Shown piece after piece: positions 43,963 to 57,072 of a DNA stretch of 64,000 bases. The position numbers were made by a program, and so were the translations under genes. Every line of letters starts with the position of its first letter. Within the stretch, counting starts at the first letter, position 1. The DNA comes from Herbidospora mongoliensis (GTDB lineage Bacteria > Actinomycetota > Actinomycetes > Streptosporangiales > Streptosporangiaceae), in contig NZ_BBXD01000012.1 in assembly GCF_001570545.1 (NCBI RefSeq), positions 151,194 through 215,193 of the forward strand. Direction: 5' to 3'. The notes beneath the pieces were generated by a model. That model did not search any database. It saw nothing but the letters and a program-made list of their open reading frames with translations, and was not told the DNA's origin.

Positions 43963-45371
43963 CCGAGGCGTCGTTCGCGCAGACCGGGATGTGGATCACC
44001 GAGCGCATGGGGCGGGCGCGGACCGCCTACCACATGCCGCTCGTCATCGATTTCGAAGGACCACTCGACGCGTGCGCGCTGGCTCAGGCGTGTGAGGCGG
44101 TGATCAGGCGGCACGCCGTGCTGTCGTCGGCGGTGGCCGAGGACGACGGGCTGCCGGTGATGGTGCGCGGGGAGCGGCCCGCGGTCCGGCAGACCATCGC
44201 CGCGGATCTCGCCGAGCTCGTCCGGGAGGAGACCCTGCGGCCCTTCGACGTCGAGAACGGGCCGCTGGCCCGGTTCACGCTGGCCAAGCTGGGGCTTGAG
44301 CGGTACGCGCTGGTGTTCGTGGCGCACCACCTCGTGTTCGACGGCGAGTCGAAGGACATCCTGGTCAGAGACCTGGCCGACTTCTACAACGGCGAGTCGC
44401 GGCCCCGCCTGGCGATGTCCTACGCGAGCTTCGCCGAGGGGGAGCGCGAACGGGTCGGGAACGACCTCGCCGACGCGAAGGCCTACTGGTCGCCCCGGCC
44501 GGTGACGGAGACCACGCTGCCGGGGCTGAAGGCGACCGGCCTGGGCGCGGCCGAGGGTTCGGTGTACACGTTCCGGGCTCTGATGCCCGACTTACCCGAC
44601 GTCTCGCGATTCGAGCTCTTCCTCGCCTCCGTGCACACCCTGCTCCACCGCTACGGCAACGCCACCCCGACCGTCGCCGTCGACCTCTCCACCCGCATCC
44701 CCGACGTGCGCGACAACATCGGCCTGTTCGTCAACGAACTCCCCGTCTCCGCCGCCGTCGAGGGCACCGTCGCCGACGTCGCCAGGACCCTCCACCGCGA
44801 TCTGCGCGAGCTGTACCGATTCCGGCACGTCCCCTACGCCCGAGCCGTCAGGGGAGTGCGGCCGCGCACCGCGCTGGCGCAGGTCTCGGTCAGCTACCGC
44901 AAACGCCGGCCCGACCCCGTCTTCGCCGACGTGAAGACCACCATCGACTGGGCCGTTTTCAACCATTCCGTACGCAGCGTCCTGCACCTCCAGGCCGTCG
45001 ACCACCCCGACGGCCTTTACGTGATCATGCAATACGGCGCCGGCTCCGGCACGGAGACCGACGTCGCCCGGATAGCGGAGGACCTTCTCACCATCATGAA
45101 CAACCCCGAAGCCCCTGTGGACGGCACCCCACAGGCGACCGGCCTGGACGACGCCATCCGTGAGATCTGGCAGGAAGTCCTGGGCATCGACGAGATCGGC
45201 GACGACGAGGACCTGTTCGACCTCGGCGGGCACTCCCTGACCATCACCCAGATCATCGCCCGCATGCGCAAACGCCTCGGCGTCGAGGTCCCTCTCGACG
45301 TCTTCTTCGACACCCCGACGATCGCGGGCGTCGTCGAGGCGATCCGCGAGGCGGAACCGGCCGTCAGGTGA
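43959..45371 (+). CDS. NRPS condensation-PCP didomain protein
   Basis: 470 residues. The condensation domain has an intact HHLVFDG (123-129). The C-terminal carrier domain has Ser426 in FDLGGHSLTITQIIARM. There is no adenylation domain, so the carrier must be charged in trans, most simply by the adenylating enzyme encoded just upstream (4-nt overlap). Its stop overlaps the E1 alpha start (GTGA), linking it to the 2-oxoacid dehydrogenase genes. Confidence 0.88.
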   Translation: MTEASFAQTGMWITERMGRARTAYHMPLVIDFEGPLDACALAQACEAVIRRHAVLSSAVAEDDGLPVMVRGERPAVRQTIAADLAELVREETLRPFDVENGPLARFTLAKLGLERYALVFVAHHLVFDGESKDILVRDLADFYNGESRPRLAMSYASFAEGERERVGNDLADAKAYWSPRPVTETTLPGLKATGLGAAEGSVYTFRALMPDLPDVSRFELFLASVHTLLHRYGNATPTVAVDLSTRIPDVRDNIGLFVNELPVSAAVEGTVADVARTLHRDLRELYRFRHVPYARAVRGVRPRTALAQVSVSYRKRRPDPVFADVKTTIDWAVFNHSVRSVLHLQAVDHPDGLYVIMQYGAGSGTETDVARIAEDLLTIMNNPEAPVDGTPQATGLDDAIREIWQEVLGIDEIGDDEDLFDLGGHSLTITQIIARMRKRLGVEVPLDVFFDTPTIAGVVEAIREAEPAVR

Positions 45372-46219
45372 CCACCGACCTCGACCGGTTGTTGCTCATC
45401 CGCCATTTCGAACGCGCCCTGCTGGACCTGTTCGCGAGGGGCGAGCTCAACGGCACGACCCACACGTGTCTGGGCCAGGAGATCGTGCCCGTGGCCCTGG
45501 CGCCCCTGCTCGGCCCTGACGACCACATCTTCAGCAACCATCGAGGTCACGGCCACTATCTGGCCCGCTTCGACGATCCCGCCGGCCTGCTGGCGGAGAT
45601 CATGGGCCGCGAGGGCGCGGTCTGCGGGGGAGTCGGCGGCAGCCAGCACATCCTGCGCGACAAGTACCTGTCGACGGGCATCCAGGGCGAGAGCCTTCCG
45701 GTGGCCTCCGGCGTGGCCCTTCATTTGAGGGGCTCCGGCGCCTTGGCCTGCGCGTACATCGGGGACGGGACGTGGGGAGAGGGCTCGGTCTACGAGTCCC
45801 TGAACCTGGCCGGGTTGTGGGGGCTCCCGCTGCTGGTCGTGGTCGAACACAACGGCATCGCGCAGACGACGCCGACGGAGCTCGCCATGTCCGGAAATAT
45901 CGGGACTCGGTGTGCGGCCTTCGGTGTCCGGCACATCGCCTTGCCCACCGACGACATCTCCGAGATCCGAGCCGTTCTCACTCCTTTGATCTCTTCTGTA
46001 CGTCTTGGCGCACCCCTCGTGGTGGAGTTCGCGGTGAACCGCCTGGGCCCCCACAGCAAGGGCGACGACACCAGGTCGGGGGTGTCATCGCTGCGTGACT
46101 GGTATCGCGACATGTCGGGCGATCCCGGTTTCGCCGAAGCGGATGGCCGGGCTCTCGAACTGGTCGACTCCGTGGTACGAGACGTGAAAGCCCGCCCCCT
46201 GTCCGGGTGGGACCGATGA
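45368..46219 (+). CDS. 2-oxoacid dehydrogenase E1 component, alpha subunit
   Basis: 283 residues, shorter than many primary-metabolism E1 alpha subunits. The thiamine-diphosphate motif runs from GDG (132-134) to Asn162, with YESLNLAGLWGLPLLVVVEHN in between, and SNHRGHGHYLA is the usual substrate-loop region. With E1 beta it decarboxylates a 2-oxoacid and reductively acylates the E2 lipoyl group. Location inside the NRPS plus arm (GTGA overlap) indicates a biosynthetic role, supplying or transferring an acyl unit, rather than central metabolism. Confidence 0.88.
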   Translation: MTTDLDRLLLIRHFERALLDLFARGELNGTTHTCLGQEIVPVALAPLLGPDDHIFSNHRGHGHYLARFDDPAGLLAEIMGREGAVCGGVGGSQHILRDKYLSTGIQGESLPVASGVALHLRGSGALACAYIGDGTWGEGSVYESLNLAGLWGLPLLVVVEHNGIAQTTPTELAMSGNIGTRCAAFGVRHIALPTDDISEIRAVLTPLISSVRLGAPLVVEFAVNRLGPHSKGDDTRSGVSSLRDWYRDMSGDPGFAEADGRALELVDSVVRDVKARPLSGWDR

Positions 46220-46321
46220 ACCGGCGGCATGCGTCGCCCTGGTGTCAGGGTGTGCGGAGCCGTAATGAAAACAGCTCTGACCCGCACTTCCGGCGCGGTG
46301 ACCAGCGATGAGGTGGAACGC

Positions 46322-47299
46322 ATGCGCGTAGTAGAGAACCTCAACCTGGCCCTCCACGAGGTGCTCGCCGCCGACCCGAGGGCCCGCCTCCTCGGCGAGG
46401 ACCTCCTCGACCCCTACGGCGGCGCCTTCAAGGCCACCCGAGGCCTGTCGACCGCCTTCCCCGCGCAGGTCATCACGACCCCCATCAGCGAATCGGCCAT
46501 CACCGGCGTGGGCGCGGGCCTGGCGCTGTGCGGCGACACCGCGATCGTCGAGATCATGTTCAGCGACTTCGTCACGCTGGCGTTCGACCAGATCGTGAAC
46601 TTCGCCGCGAAATCCGTCTCGATGTACGGCTCCCGCGTCCCGATGCGCCTCATCGTCCGCCTGCCCACCGGCGGCGGCCGCGGCTACGGCCCCACCCACA
46701 GCCAGAGCCTGCAGAAACACTTCATCGGCGTACCCGGCCTGGACGTCTACGAGATGTCCCCCCTGCACGACAACCGCGCCGTCTTCACCCGGATGATCGC
46801 CTCGCAGCGCCCCTGCGTCTTCTTCGAGGACAAGATCCTCTACACCAAGCGCATGCACCAGATCGACGACCTGTTCACCTGGGACCTGACCGACGGCCTC
46901 GCCCGCGTCCACGTGGACGCGCCCCCCGACTGCGTGATCATCGCCCCCGGCGGAGTGACCCATCGGGCGATGGCGGCGATGCGCCGCCTCCTGATCGAGC
47001 AGGAGATCATCTGCACCCTGCTCGTGCCCTCCCGCCTCCATCCCGTCGACGTGGCCCCGCTGGTCGCAGCGGTGCGAGGCGCGAAGTCGGTGGTCGTCGC
47101 CGAGGAGAGCACCGCCGGCGGGACGTGGGGCGCCGAGGTGGCCCACGTGCTGCACCGGGAGCTGTGGGGCGTGCTCCGGAACCCGGTCGCCCTGGCCCAT
47201 TCGGCCGACAGCATCATCCCCACGGCGTCGCACCTGGAACGTGCCGTCCTGCTGACCGAAACCACCATCCACGACACGGTGCTGGAGTCCCTCAAGTGA
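46322..47299 (+). CDS. 2-oxoacid dehydrogenase E1 component, beta subunit
   Basis: 325 residues from the ATG at 46322, preceded by GAGGTGG; upstream in-frame starts at 46229 and 46265 would add residues outside the family pattern. Conserved segments include GEDLLDPYGGAFKATRGL, TPISESAITGVGAGLAL and PTGGGRGYGPTHSQS. It pairs with E1 alpha to form the ThDP sites. The gap of about 100 nt after E1 alpha is the only real space in the plus arm. The E2 GTG overlaps its stop. Confidence 0.88.
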   Translation: MRVVENLNLALHEVLAADPRARLLGEDLLDPYGGAFKATRGLSTAFPAQVITTPISESAITGVGAGLALCGDTAIVEIMFSDFVTLAFDQIVNFAAKSVSMYGSRVPMRLIVRLPTGGGRGYGPTHSQSLQKHFIGVPGLDVYEMSPLHDNRAVFTRMIASQRPCVFFEDKILYTKRMHQIDDLFTWDLTDGLARVHVDAPPDCVIIAPGGVTHRAMAAMRRLLIEQEIICTLLVPSRLHPVDVAPLVAAVRGAKSVVVAEESTAGGTWGAEVAHVLHRELWGVLRNPVALAHSADSIIPTASHLERAVLLTETTIHDTVLESLK

Positions 47300-48432
47300 A
47301 GGTCCCCAAGCTCAACAACAACGACGACTCCTACGTCCTGGTCGAATGGCTGGTCGCCACGGGGACCGAGGTCAAGGAGGGCGACCCGGTGGCCGTACTG
47401 GAGACCTCGAAGTCGGCCGAAGAGGTCACGGCCGACGCGACGGGGGTGCTACGGCAGGAAGTGGCCCTGATGGCCGAATGCGCCCCGGGCGACCTCCTCG
47501 CGACCATCGGCTCCGGGGTCGCCGTGACGGTGGTGATCGCGAACGAGGTGCACCACTCGGCCGAAGCGGACGCCTTCGCGATCGGAGCCCTGTCGGCGGC
47601 GGGCGTGACTCCGGCCATACGCTCCGGCCCCGTGATCACCGCACCCGCGCGGACGGCCATGGACGAACTGGGCGTGACCGAAGACCAGGTCGCCGCTCTC
47701 GGCATCCCCGTGATCCGGCGGACGGACGTCGAGCAGCTGGCGGCGGCCAACTCCGTCCCCACCGCGCCGCTGTCCAAGGTGCAGCAGGCGGTCGGCCGGG
47801 CCGTCTCGCTCTCGCACTCCACGATCCCCGCCGCCTACGCCGTCCTCGACATGCCTCTCGACGAGGAACTGGCCGCGACCCGCCGACTGACGAAACAAGT
47901 CCGCCGCCCGGTCGGGCTACCCGAACTCTTCGTCGTGGCCGTGGCGAGACTCCACGAGGAATTCCCCCACTTCTTCGCGACCCTCAGCGAGGATCGCACC
48001 GCGGCCGTGCTCTCGGAGACGGCCAACGTGGGCGTGACCTTCGACACCGGAGATGGTCTGTACGTCCCGGTCGTCCACGACGCCGGGGCGAAATCCCTCC
48101 AGGAGGTGGCGACCAAGCTGATGGAATATCGCGTCGCCGCGATGAAGGGCGACTTCAAGGCGTCCGACCTGGCCGGCGCGAACATCGCCGTCACCCTGCA
48201 CCACGACGGCGGCATCAGCCTGGCGATCCCCTTCATCTTCCCCGGCACCGCCTGCGCCCTGGCCATCACCGCACCCCAGCAGACCCTCTATCTGGACGGC
48301 GTCGAAGTGAAATCGCGCCAGGTATCGCACATCGGCCTGGCCTACGACCACCGGCTGATCAACGGCCGCGGCGCGGCACGATTCCTGCACGCGCTCCAGC
48401 GGGAGACGAAGGCCCTGGTCGCTACGGACTGA
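47296..48432 (+). CDS. Dihydrolipoamide acyltransferase (E2) component
   Basis: 378 residues. One lipoyl domain (1-80) has the lipoylated Lys39 in ETSKSAEEV. The region about 105-150 occupies the place of the peripheral subunit-binding domain but is degenerate (no GTGPxGRI). The CAT-fold acyltransferase domain ends with the catalytic YDHRLINGRGAARFL. No E3 gene is in the cluster, so lipoamide would be reoxidised by a housekeeping E3, or the acyl group may be passed directly to a carrier or product. GTG start overlapping the E1 beta stop. It converges tail-to-tail with the VOC gene (11-bp overlap). Confidence 0.87.
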   Translation: MKVPKLNNNDDSYVLVEWLVATGTEVKEGDPVAVLETSKSAEEVTADATGVLRQEVALMAECAPGDLLATIGSGVAVTVVIANEVHHSAEADAFAIGALSAAGVTPAIRSGPVITAPARTAMDELGVTEDQVAALGIPVIRRTDVEQLAAANSVPTAPLSKVQQAVGRAVSLSHSTIPAAYAVLDMPLDEELAATRRLTKQVRRPVGLPELFVVAVARLHEEFPHFFATLSEDRTAAVLSETANVGVTFDTGDGLYVPVVHDAGAKSLQEVATKLMEYRVAAMKGDFKASDLAGANIAVTLHHDGGISLAIPFIFPGTACALAITAPQQTLYLDGVEVKSRQVSHIGLAYDHRLINGRGAARFLHALQRETKALVATD

Positions 48433-48850
48433 CAGTCTCCCCGCCCCATTCCTCGGGAGCGACGTCGTCGAGCGTCTCGGAGAAGGTCCAGTGGTGCCCG
48501 GCGAAATCCTCGACGGAGTACTGCCGTTCGCCGAACTCGAAATCGGTGGGCTCCATGAGAATGGCGGCGCCGAAGGCGCGGGCACGCTTGCAGTGCGCCC
48601 GCGCGTCGTCGACCCGCACAGTGATCGAATGCGTGATCTCACCTCGGCGCGGCGGCTGCTTGGCACCCCGCACATCCCCGATGATCAGCGCGCCGTCACC
48701 GAACTGAAGCTGAGACCGGTGATTCTCACCGATCCGCACCCGCTCCACGAACCCGAACGCCCCCGTCAGCCAGGCGACGGCCTCACGGACGTCGGGATAA
48801 ATCAATACGGGAATCACCGTGGCGGTCGGAACGGACCGATTGGATTTCAC
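48422..48850 (-). CDS. VOC-superfamily (glyoxalase/bleomycin-resistance-like) protein
   Basis: 142 residues with two beta-alpha-beta-beta-beta units: VIPVLIYPDVREAVAWLTGAF in the first, HSITVRVDDARAHCKRARAFGA and YSVEDFAGHHWTF in the second, ending with the usual D-x-x-G-x-x-W. PhnB-like or antibiotic-binding roles are both possible. It overlaps the end of the E2 gene, so it may close the NRPS cluster as a resistance protein or be an unrelated neighbour; no evidence decides. Confidence 0.75.
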   Translation of the reverse strand: MKSNRSVPTATVIPVLIYPDVREAVAWLTGAFGFVERVRIGENHRSQLQFGDGALIIGDVRGAKQPPRRGEITHSITVRVDDARAHCKRARAFGAAILMEPTDFEFGERQYSVEDFAGHHWTFSETLDDVAPEEWGGETVSP

Positions 48851-48924
48851 CTGATCCAGTCAACCACCCACTCACGCCGGCAGACCGCCCCAACCTCGAC
48901 GAACACATATGGGTCGCCCAGACC

Positions 48925-49016
48925 GGCACCCCTCCTCGTGTGCGCGGGGAGCACATTCGGCATCTGTTCGAGTGGGTCTGGGCTGAGGCGCCATCTCCCG
49001 CGTGCGTGCGGAGCAC
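48925..49016 (-). CRISPR. Degenerate type I-E CRISPR remnant: two repeats, one spacer
   Basis: Two 30-bp units at 48925-48954 and 48987-49016 match at 22/30 positions and resemble the actinobacterial I-E repeat (minus strand begins GTGCTCC and has the CGCGCAC/CGCACGC centre). They flank exactly 32 bp (48955-48986), the normal I-E spacer length. Both units carry mismatches and an extra base, and no cas genes are in the window, so this is probably a dead relic. Confidence 0.55.
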
Positions 49017-49055
49017 CCTCGACGGCCTGGCCTAGGGAAAGCGTCATCCCCGCTC

Positions 49056-49982
49056 TCACGCCGCGAAGCTGTAGCGCACCCCTGTCATCTGCTCCGACTC
49101 GTCCCAGAGTCGCCGGGCCACCGCCTCGTCATGTGACGCCGGACTGCTCGCCACCAGCTTCGGATAGCCCCGCAGCTCCCCGCGCCCATCAGGCCCGAAG
49201 AATCCCGCCGCCGGCACTCCCGGCGCGGTGGCCGCGTAAAGCTGCGGCAGGACCCCCATCTCCGGCCGCTGCGCCATGACCGTGTTCGCCACCCGCATCA
49301 TCAGCCCGCGCGCGGCGCTCCCGGTCATCCGGGGCCCCGCCTCCTGCAGCCCGGTCGCCGTATATCCGGGATGCGCGGCCAAGGACAGCAGCGAAGTGGC
49401 CGCGGCGCGACGCTGTAGTTCATAGGTGAAGAGCAGGTTCGCCAGTTTCGACTGCGAGTAGGCATCGAAAGGCGAGTAGCGCTTGTTCCCGTTCAGGTCG
49501 TTGAAGTCGATCCGCCCCCGCGAATGGAGACTCGAACTCACCGTCACCACCCGAGGAGAACGCCGCAGCAGCAGAGAAGGCATCAGCAACCCGGTGAGCG
49601 CGAAATGCCCCAGGTGATTGGTGGCGAACTGGAGCTCGTATCCGTCAGCGGAGGCCCGCTTGGGCAGCGCCATGACTCCGGCGTTGTTCATCAGGATGTC
49701 GAGCCCGTGGGGAAAGATCTCGGGGATCTCCGCGGCGAACTCGCGTACTGACGAAAGGTCGGACAGGTCCAGCCGCGACACCACGATCTCGGCCTTGGGG
49801 GCCGCCGACCGCACCCGAGTCGCCGCCGCCTCGCCTTTGCCCACGTCGCGGACCGCGAAGACGACTTTCGCCCCCCGCCGGGCGAGTTCACCCGCCGCGA
49901 GAAGCCCGAGCCCGTTGCTGGCGCCGGTCACGATCGCGCCCTTGCCTGACAGATCGGCGATGTCCGCCGCAGTCCATGCCAT
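49056..49982 (-). CDS. Short-chain dehydrogenase/reductase
   Basis: 308 residues, retinol-dehydrogenase-like branch. The cofactor motif is TGASNGLG (19-26) and NNAG is at 99-102. Ser149/150, Tyr175 and Lys179 (YSQSK) form the catalytic set. It is an NADP-type oxidoreductase of unknown substrate. It follows lhr on the same strand by 47 nt and could be read through from it. The accessory region ends near here. Confidence 0.85.
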   Translation of the reverse strand: MAWTAADIADLSGKGAIVTGASNGLGLLAAGELARRGAKVVFAVRDVGKGEAAATRVRSAAPKAEIVVSRLDLSDLSSVREFAAEIPEIFPHGLDILMNNAGVMALPKRASADGYELQFATNHLGHFALTGLLMPSLLLRRSPRVVTVSSSLHSRGRIDFNDLNGNKRYSPFDAYSQSKLANLLFTYELQRRAAATSLLSLAAHPGYTATGLQEAGPRMTGSAARGLMMRVANTVMAQRPEMGVLPQLYAATAPGVPAAGFFGPDGRGELRGYPKLVASSPASHDEAVARRLWDESEQMTGVRYSFAA

Positions 49983-50029
49983 TACGCCTCCTGGCCTCAG
50001 CCCGCATCATTCCTCACCATAAGCGCCGA

Positions 50030-54610
<4,581 letters not shown>

Positions 54611-54630
54611 CGGGCCCACCTCCTCCGCAC

Positions 54631-54652
54631 ATCATGCCCTCGGCCACCGACA
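54631..54652 (-). promoter_or_regulatory. RecA-NDp (PafBC)-like promoter of lhr
   Basis: On the minus strand TGTCGGTG (54652-54645), 8 bp, then CATGAT (54636-54631). This fits the mycobacterial LexA-independent damage promoter TTGTCRGTG-N8-TAnnnT except for the first base of the -10. The expected start is about 15 nt before the ATG, with the Shine-Dalgarno between. Confidence 0.55.
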
Positions 54653-54721
54653 GTTCCGGTCCGCAGAATGTGTTACCCCTCATTGGGTTGATCTGCGGTT
54701 AAAGCGACAATCATGTGAACC

Positions 54722-55210
54722 ATGGACATCGACTACGAGGCCATAGAAGCCACCAGGGCCGTCATAAAAGAGCGTCACCTCAACGAGCGCCGACCCCCGA
54801 GCAGCGCGCGCGGCCTGCACCACTTCGCACTGCTGTCGTCTAATGTCGAACGCACGATCGAATTCTACCAGGACCTTCTGGAGTTCCCTCTCACCGAGAT
54901 CTTCGAGAACCGCGACTACAAGGGCTCCAACCACTTCTTCTTCGACATCGGCAACGGCAACCTGCTGGCCTTCTTCGACTTCCCCGGCCTCGACCTCGGC
55001 CCCTACCAGGAGGTGCTCGGCGGCCTCCACCACATCGCGATCTCCGTCGAGCCGGTCGTGTGGGAGCGCCTGCGCGGCAAGCTGGAGGCGGCGGGAGTGC
55101 CCTACGTCATGGAGAGCGGCGCCTCCATCTACTTCCGCGACCCCGACGGCGCCCGCCTGGAACTTCTCGCCGACCCCCTCGGCGAGATGTACGGCTCCCG
55201 GGTGCTCTGA
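54722..55210 (+). CDS. VOC-superfamily dioxygenase/glyoxalase-like protein
   Basis: 162 residues. Two VOC units: GLHHFALLSSNVERTIEFYQ from about residue 31 and GLHHIAISVE from about 100, with YFRDPDGARLELLAD near the end. His33/His34, the second His pair and a C-terminal Glu are candidate metal ligands, as in extradiol dioxygenases and glyoxalases. Divergent from lhr. Substrate unknown. Confidence 0.8.
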   Translation: MDIDYEAIEATRAVIKERHLNERRPPSSARGLHHFALLSSNVERTIEFYQDLLEFPLTEIFENRDYKGSNHFFFDIGNGNLLAFFDFPGLDLGPYQEVLGGLHHIAISVEPVVWERLRGKLEAAGVPYVMESGASIYFRDPDGARLELLADPLGEMYGSRVL

Positions 55211-55241
55211 CCACCCTCACGACCCGGCCATACTGGGGGCC

Positions 55242-55436
55242 ATGCGACTCACGGAATTCTGGAACCGCATGTCCCGCCATTTCGGCGAGGCGTACGCCGA
55301 GTCCTGGGCGAAGGACTACGTGATCGCAGGACTCGGCGGCCGGACCGTGGAACAGGCTTTCGCCGACGGCATCGCGGCGAAACAGATCTGGCAGGCGGTC
55401 TGCCAGGTCGTCGACGTCGACCCCAGGCTCCGCTAG
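55242..55436 (+). CDS. DUF3046 protein
   Basis: 64 residues; the full DUF3046 pattern is visible (MRLTEFWNRMSRHFGEAYAE, GGRTVEQAFADG, IWQAVC). This small family of unknown function is restricted to actinobacteria and is usually found just upstream of recA, as here. A -10-like CATACT ends 7 nt before the ATG and there is no clear ribosome-binding site, so the transcript may be leaderless. Confidence 0.9.
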   Translation: MRLTEFWNRMSRHFGEAYAESWAKDYVIAGLGGRTVEQAFADGIAAKQIWQAVCQVVDVDPRLR

Positions 55437-55448
55437 CAAGGAGAGAAC

Positions 55449-55724
55449 ATGTCCGGGCGTACCCCCCTCACGTCTGAGGAGAAGATCCGCGCCGAGGCGA
55501 ACTTCGTCCCCCTGGTCGCCGAACACCTGGCCGCGAGCGGGCGGTTCAGGGTCAGCGCCGACACCCCCGAACTGGTGGAACTGTTCCAGGGCGTGGCCCA
55601 TACCGTGGGCGAGCGGCTGGGGCGTCCGGTGGTCAGCTACGCCAACGGCAGATACATGGTGATCACGTTCGCCGAGGCGGAGCGCCTGGGAACAGGTCCG
55701 GAGAGGCACCCGCTGGGCGGGTGA
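55449..55724 (+). CDS. Hypothetical protein
   Basis: 91 residues, 12 nt after the DUF3046 gene, with a strong AAGGAGAG ribosome-binding site. No family recognised. It is mixed alpha/beta by eye, with no signal peptide, membrane segment or metal motif. Probably co-transcribed with the DUF3046 gene. Confidence 0.7.
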   Translation: MSGRTPLTSEEKIRAEANFVPLVAEHLAASGRFRVSADTPELVELFQGVAHTVGERLGRPVVSYANGRYMVITFAEAERLGTGPERHPLGG

Positions 55725-55779
55725 AGCGTCTTTCTCTGAGGCTGATTCGACTGGCCTTCGGTCTTCCGCGTCCTGCTTC

Positions 55780-56532
55780 TCAGACGATGAGCCCGCCGGT
55801 CGCGCGCAGGTTCTGGCCGGTGATCCACTGGGAGTCGGGCCCGGCCAGGAACGCCACCACGTTGGCGATGTCGGCCGGTTCGCCCAGTCGCCGCAGCGCG
55901 GTCTTGGCGGTGATCCCGTCGAACGTCTCGTCGGCGCTCACCCCCGTCGACTCGCGCATCAGCTCGGTGTCGGTCACCCCGGGGGAGACCGCGTTGACGG
56001 TGATCCCGCGCGCGCCCAGCTCCCGGGCGGCGACGGCGGTCAGTAACTCCAGCGCGGCCTTGCTGGCCAGATAGAGCGACAGCCCCTCGGCGGGCGCGCG
56101 GGTGCCGAACGAGGAGATGTTCACGATCCGCCCGCCCGCGCGCAGAATGCGGGACGCCGCCTGGATCGCCAGGAACGGGCCCCTGGCGTTGACGCCCATG
56201 ACCCGGTCGAAGTCTTCGGCGGTGGCGTCGATGATGCGCCGGATCGGGTTGATCGCCGCGTTGTTGACGAGGATGTCGAGGGTGCCGAGCTGGCGTACGA
56301 CCTGCTCGAAAAGCAGTTTCACGTCGTCAGGACAGCCCATGTCGGCACGCACGGCGTGAGCGACGCCGCCGAACCTGGCCACATGGGCGACGACCTCTTC
56401 GGCCGCCGACCGGTTCTCGTTGAAGCTGAAGACCACGTGGGCGCCTTCGCGAGCCAGTTTCTGTACGACGGCTCGCCCGATCCCCCGCGAACCACCCGTC
56501 ACCAGAGCCGCCTTCGCCTCCAGTGCGCCCAT
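55780..56532 (-). CDS. SDR-family oxidoreductase (FabG-like)
   Basis: 250 residues, classical SDR: TGGSRGIG (12-19), NNAA (90-93), Ser140/141, Tyr154-x3-Lys158 (YLASK), and the C-terminal GPDSQWITGQNLRATGG. This resembles 3-oxoacyl-ACP reductases and glucose-1-dehydrogenase-like enzymes. Substrate unknown. It is downstream of the small gene at 56601 on the same strand and convergent with the hypothetical gene at 55449. Confidence 0.85.
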   Translation of the reverse strand: MGALEAKAALVTGGSRGIGRAVVQKLAREGAHVVFSFNENRSAAEEVVAHVARFGGVAHAVRADMGCPDDVKLLFEQVVRQLGTLDILVNNAAINPIRRIIDATAEDFDRVMGVNARGPFLAIQAASRILRAGGRIVNISSFGTRAPAEGLSLYLASKAALELLTAVAARELGARGITVNAVSPGVTDTELMRESTGVSADETFDGITAKTALRRLGEPADIANVVAFLAGPDSQWITGQNLRATGGLIV

Positions 56533-56600
56533 CTGTCATCTCCTCAACACGGCTGCGGGCCCAACGGATCAGCGTGCCACACATTTGTGGAGATGGGGTG

Positions 56601-56864
56601 TCAAGCCGCTTGAGAGAGGAGCTTCTCCAGCGTGTCGGCGGCGACTTCGGGATCGTCGGCGTTCTCCTGGCCGTCGGGCGACCAGAGGAACAGCCACCCG
56701 CCGCCCGACTGGGTGGCCAGGACGATGGTCTGCCGGCTCGTGCGGGGATGCCAGATCCACAGGACGGGCTCGGCCCCGCCCAGCATCCGGCCTTGGAGCC
56801 CGCGTTCGGGAAGCCGCTCGGCGAGCGTCTCCAGGAGGGCACGGCGTTCGTTTTCTGTCGACAC
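56601..56864 (-). CDS. Small hypothetical protein
   Basis: 87 residues from a GTG with GAAGG about 8 nt upstream. An N-terminal helix is followed by a hydrophobic beta-rich segment (EPVLWIWHPRTSRQTIVLATQ, WLFLWSPDGQENADDPE) and a C-terminal helix. The balanced composition supports a real gene. It lies between recA and the SDR gene. No function assigned. Confidence 0.6.
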   Translation of the reverse strand: MSTENERRALLETLAERLPERGLQGRMLGGAEPVLWIWHPRTSRQTIVLATQSGGGWLFLWSPDGQENADDPEVAADTLEKLLSQAA

Positions 56865-57038
56865 GGCGCCGCCTTCTCACTCGCGGGTTCTGGTCTGGCT
56901 GATTCGCCCGTCTCCTCCAGGATCGCCGCAGGTCAGCGGCATGGCAACAGTCTGATCACAATGCCCGGGAATGTGACCTTCCGGATGGGTTCTCTTTCCT
57001 TCTCCGTACGCGAACTCATAGGCCGTTCCGGGTGTCAT

Positions 57039-57060
57039 CGAACAGTCGTTCGGCTATATT
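57039..57060 (+). promoter_or_regulatory. recA SOS promoter with LexA box
   Basis: CGAACAGTCGTTCG (57039-57052) matches the actinobacterial LexA box (CGAAC-N4-GTTCG). TATATT (57055-57060) follows immediately as a -10, with GTGTCA (57032-57037) at -35, so LexA would block polymerase. Confidence 0.85.
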
Positions 57061-57072
57061 TGGACCGCCGCC

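Noticed and set aside
48863-48892. Possible third CRISPR repeat one period upstream
   Set aside because: Only 12 of 30 positions match, no better than expected by chance in this composition.
48783-49016. Small minus-strand frame between the VOC and SDR genes
   Set aside because: Its peptide (CSPRTRGGV and similar) is the kind of false product that I-E CRISPR repeats give; annotated as a CRISPR relic instead.
49041-49053. CATCCCCGC segment resembling part of a third CRISPR repeat downstream
   Set aside because: It is out of period (about 53 bp, not 61-62) and lies at the SDR gene end.
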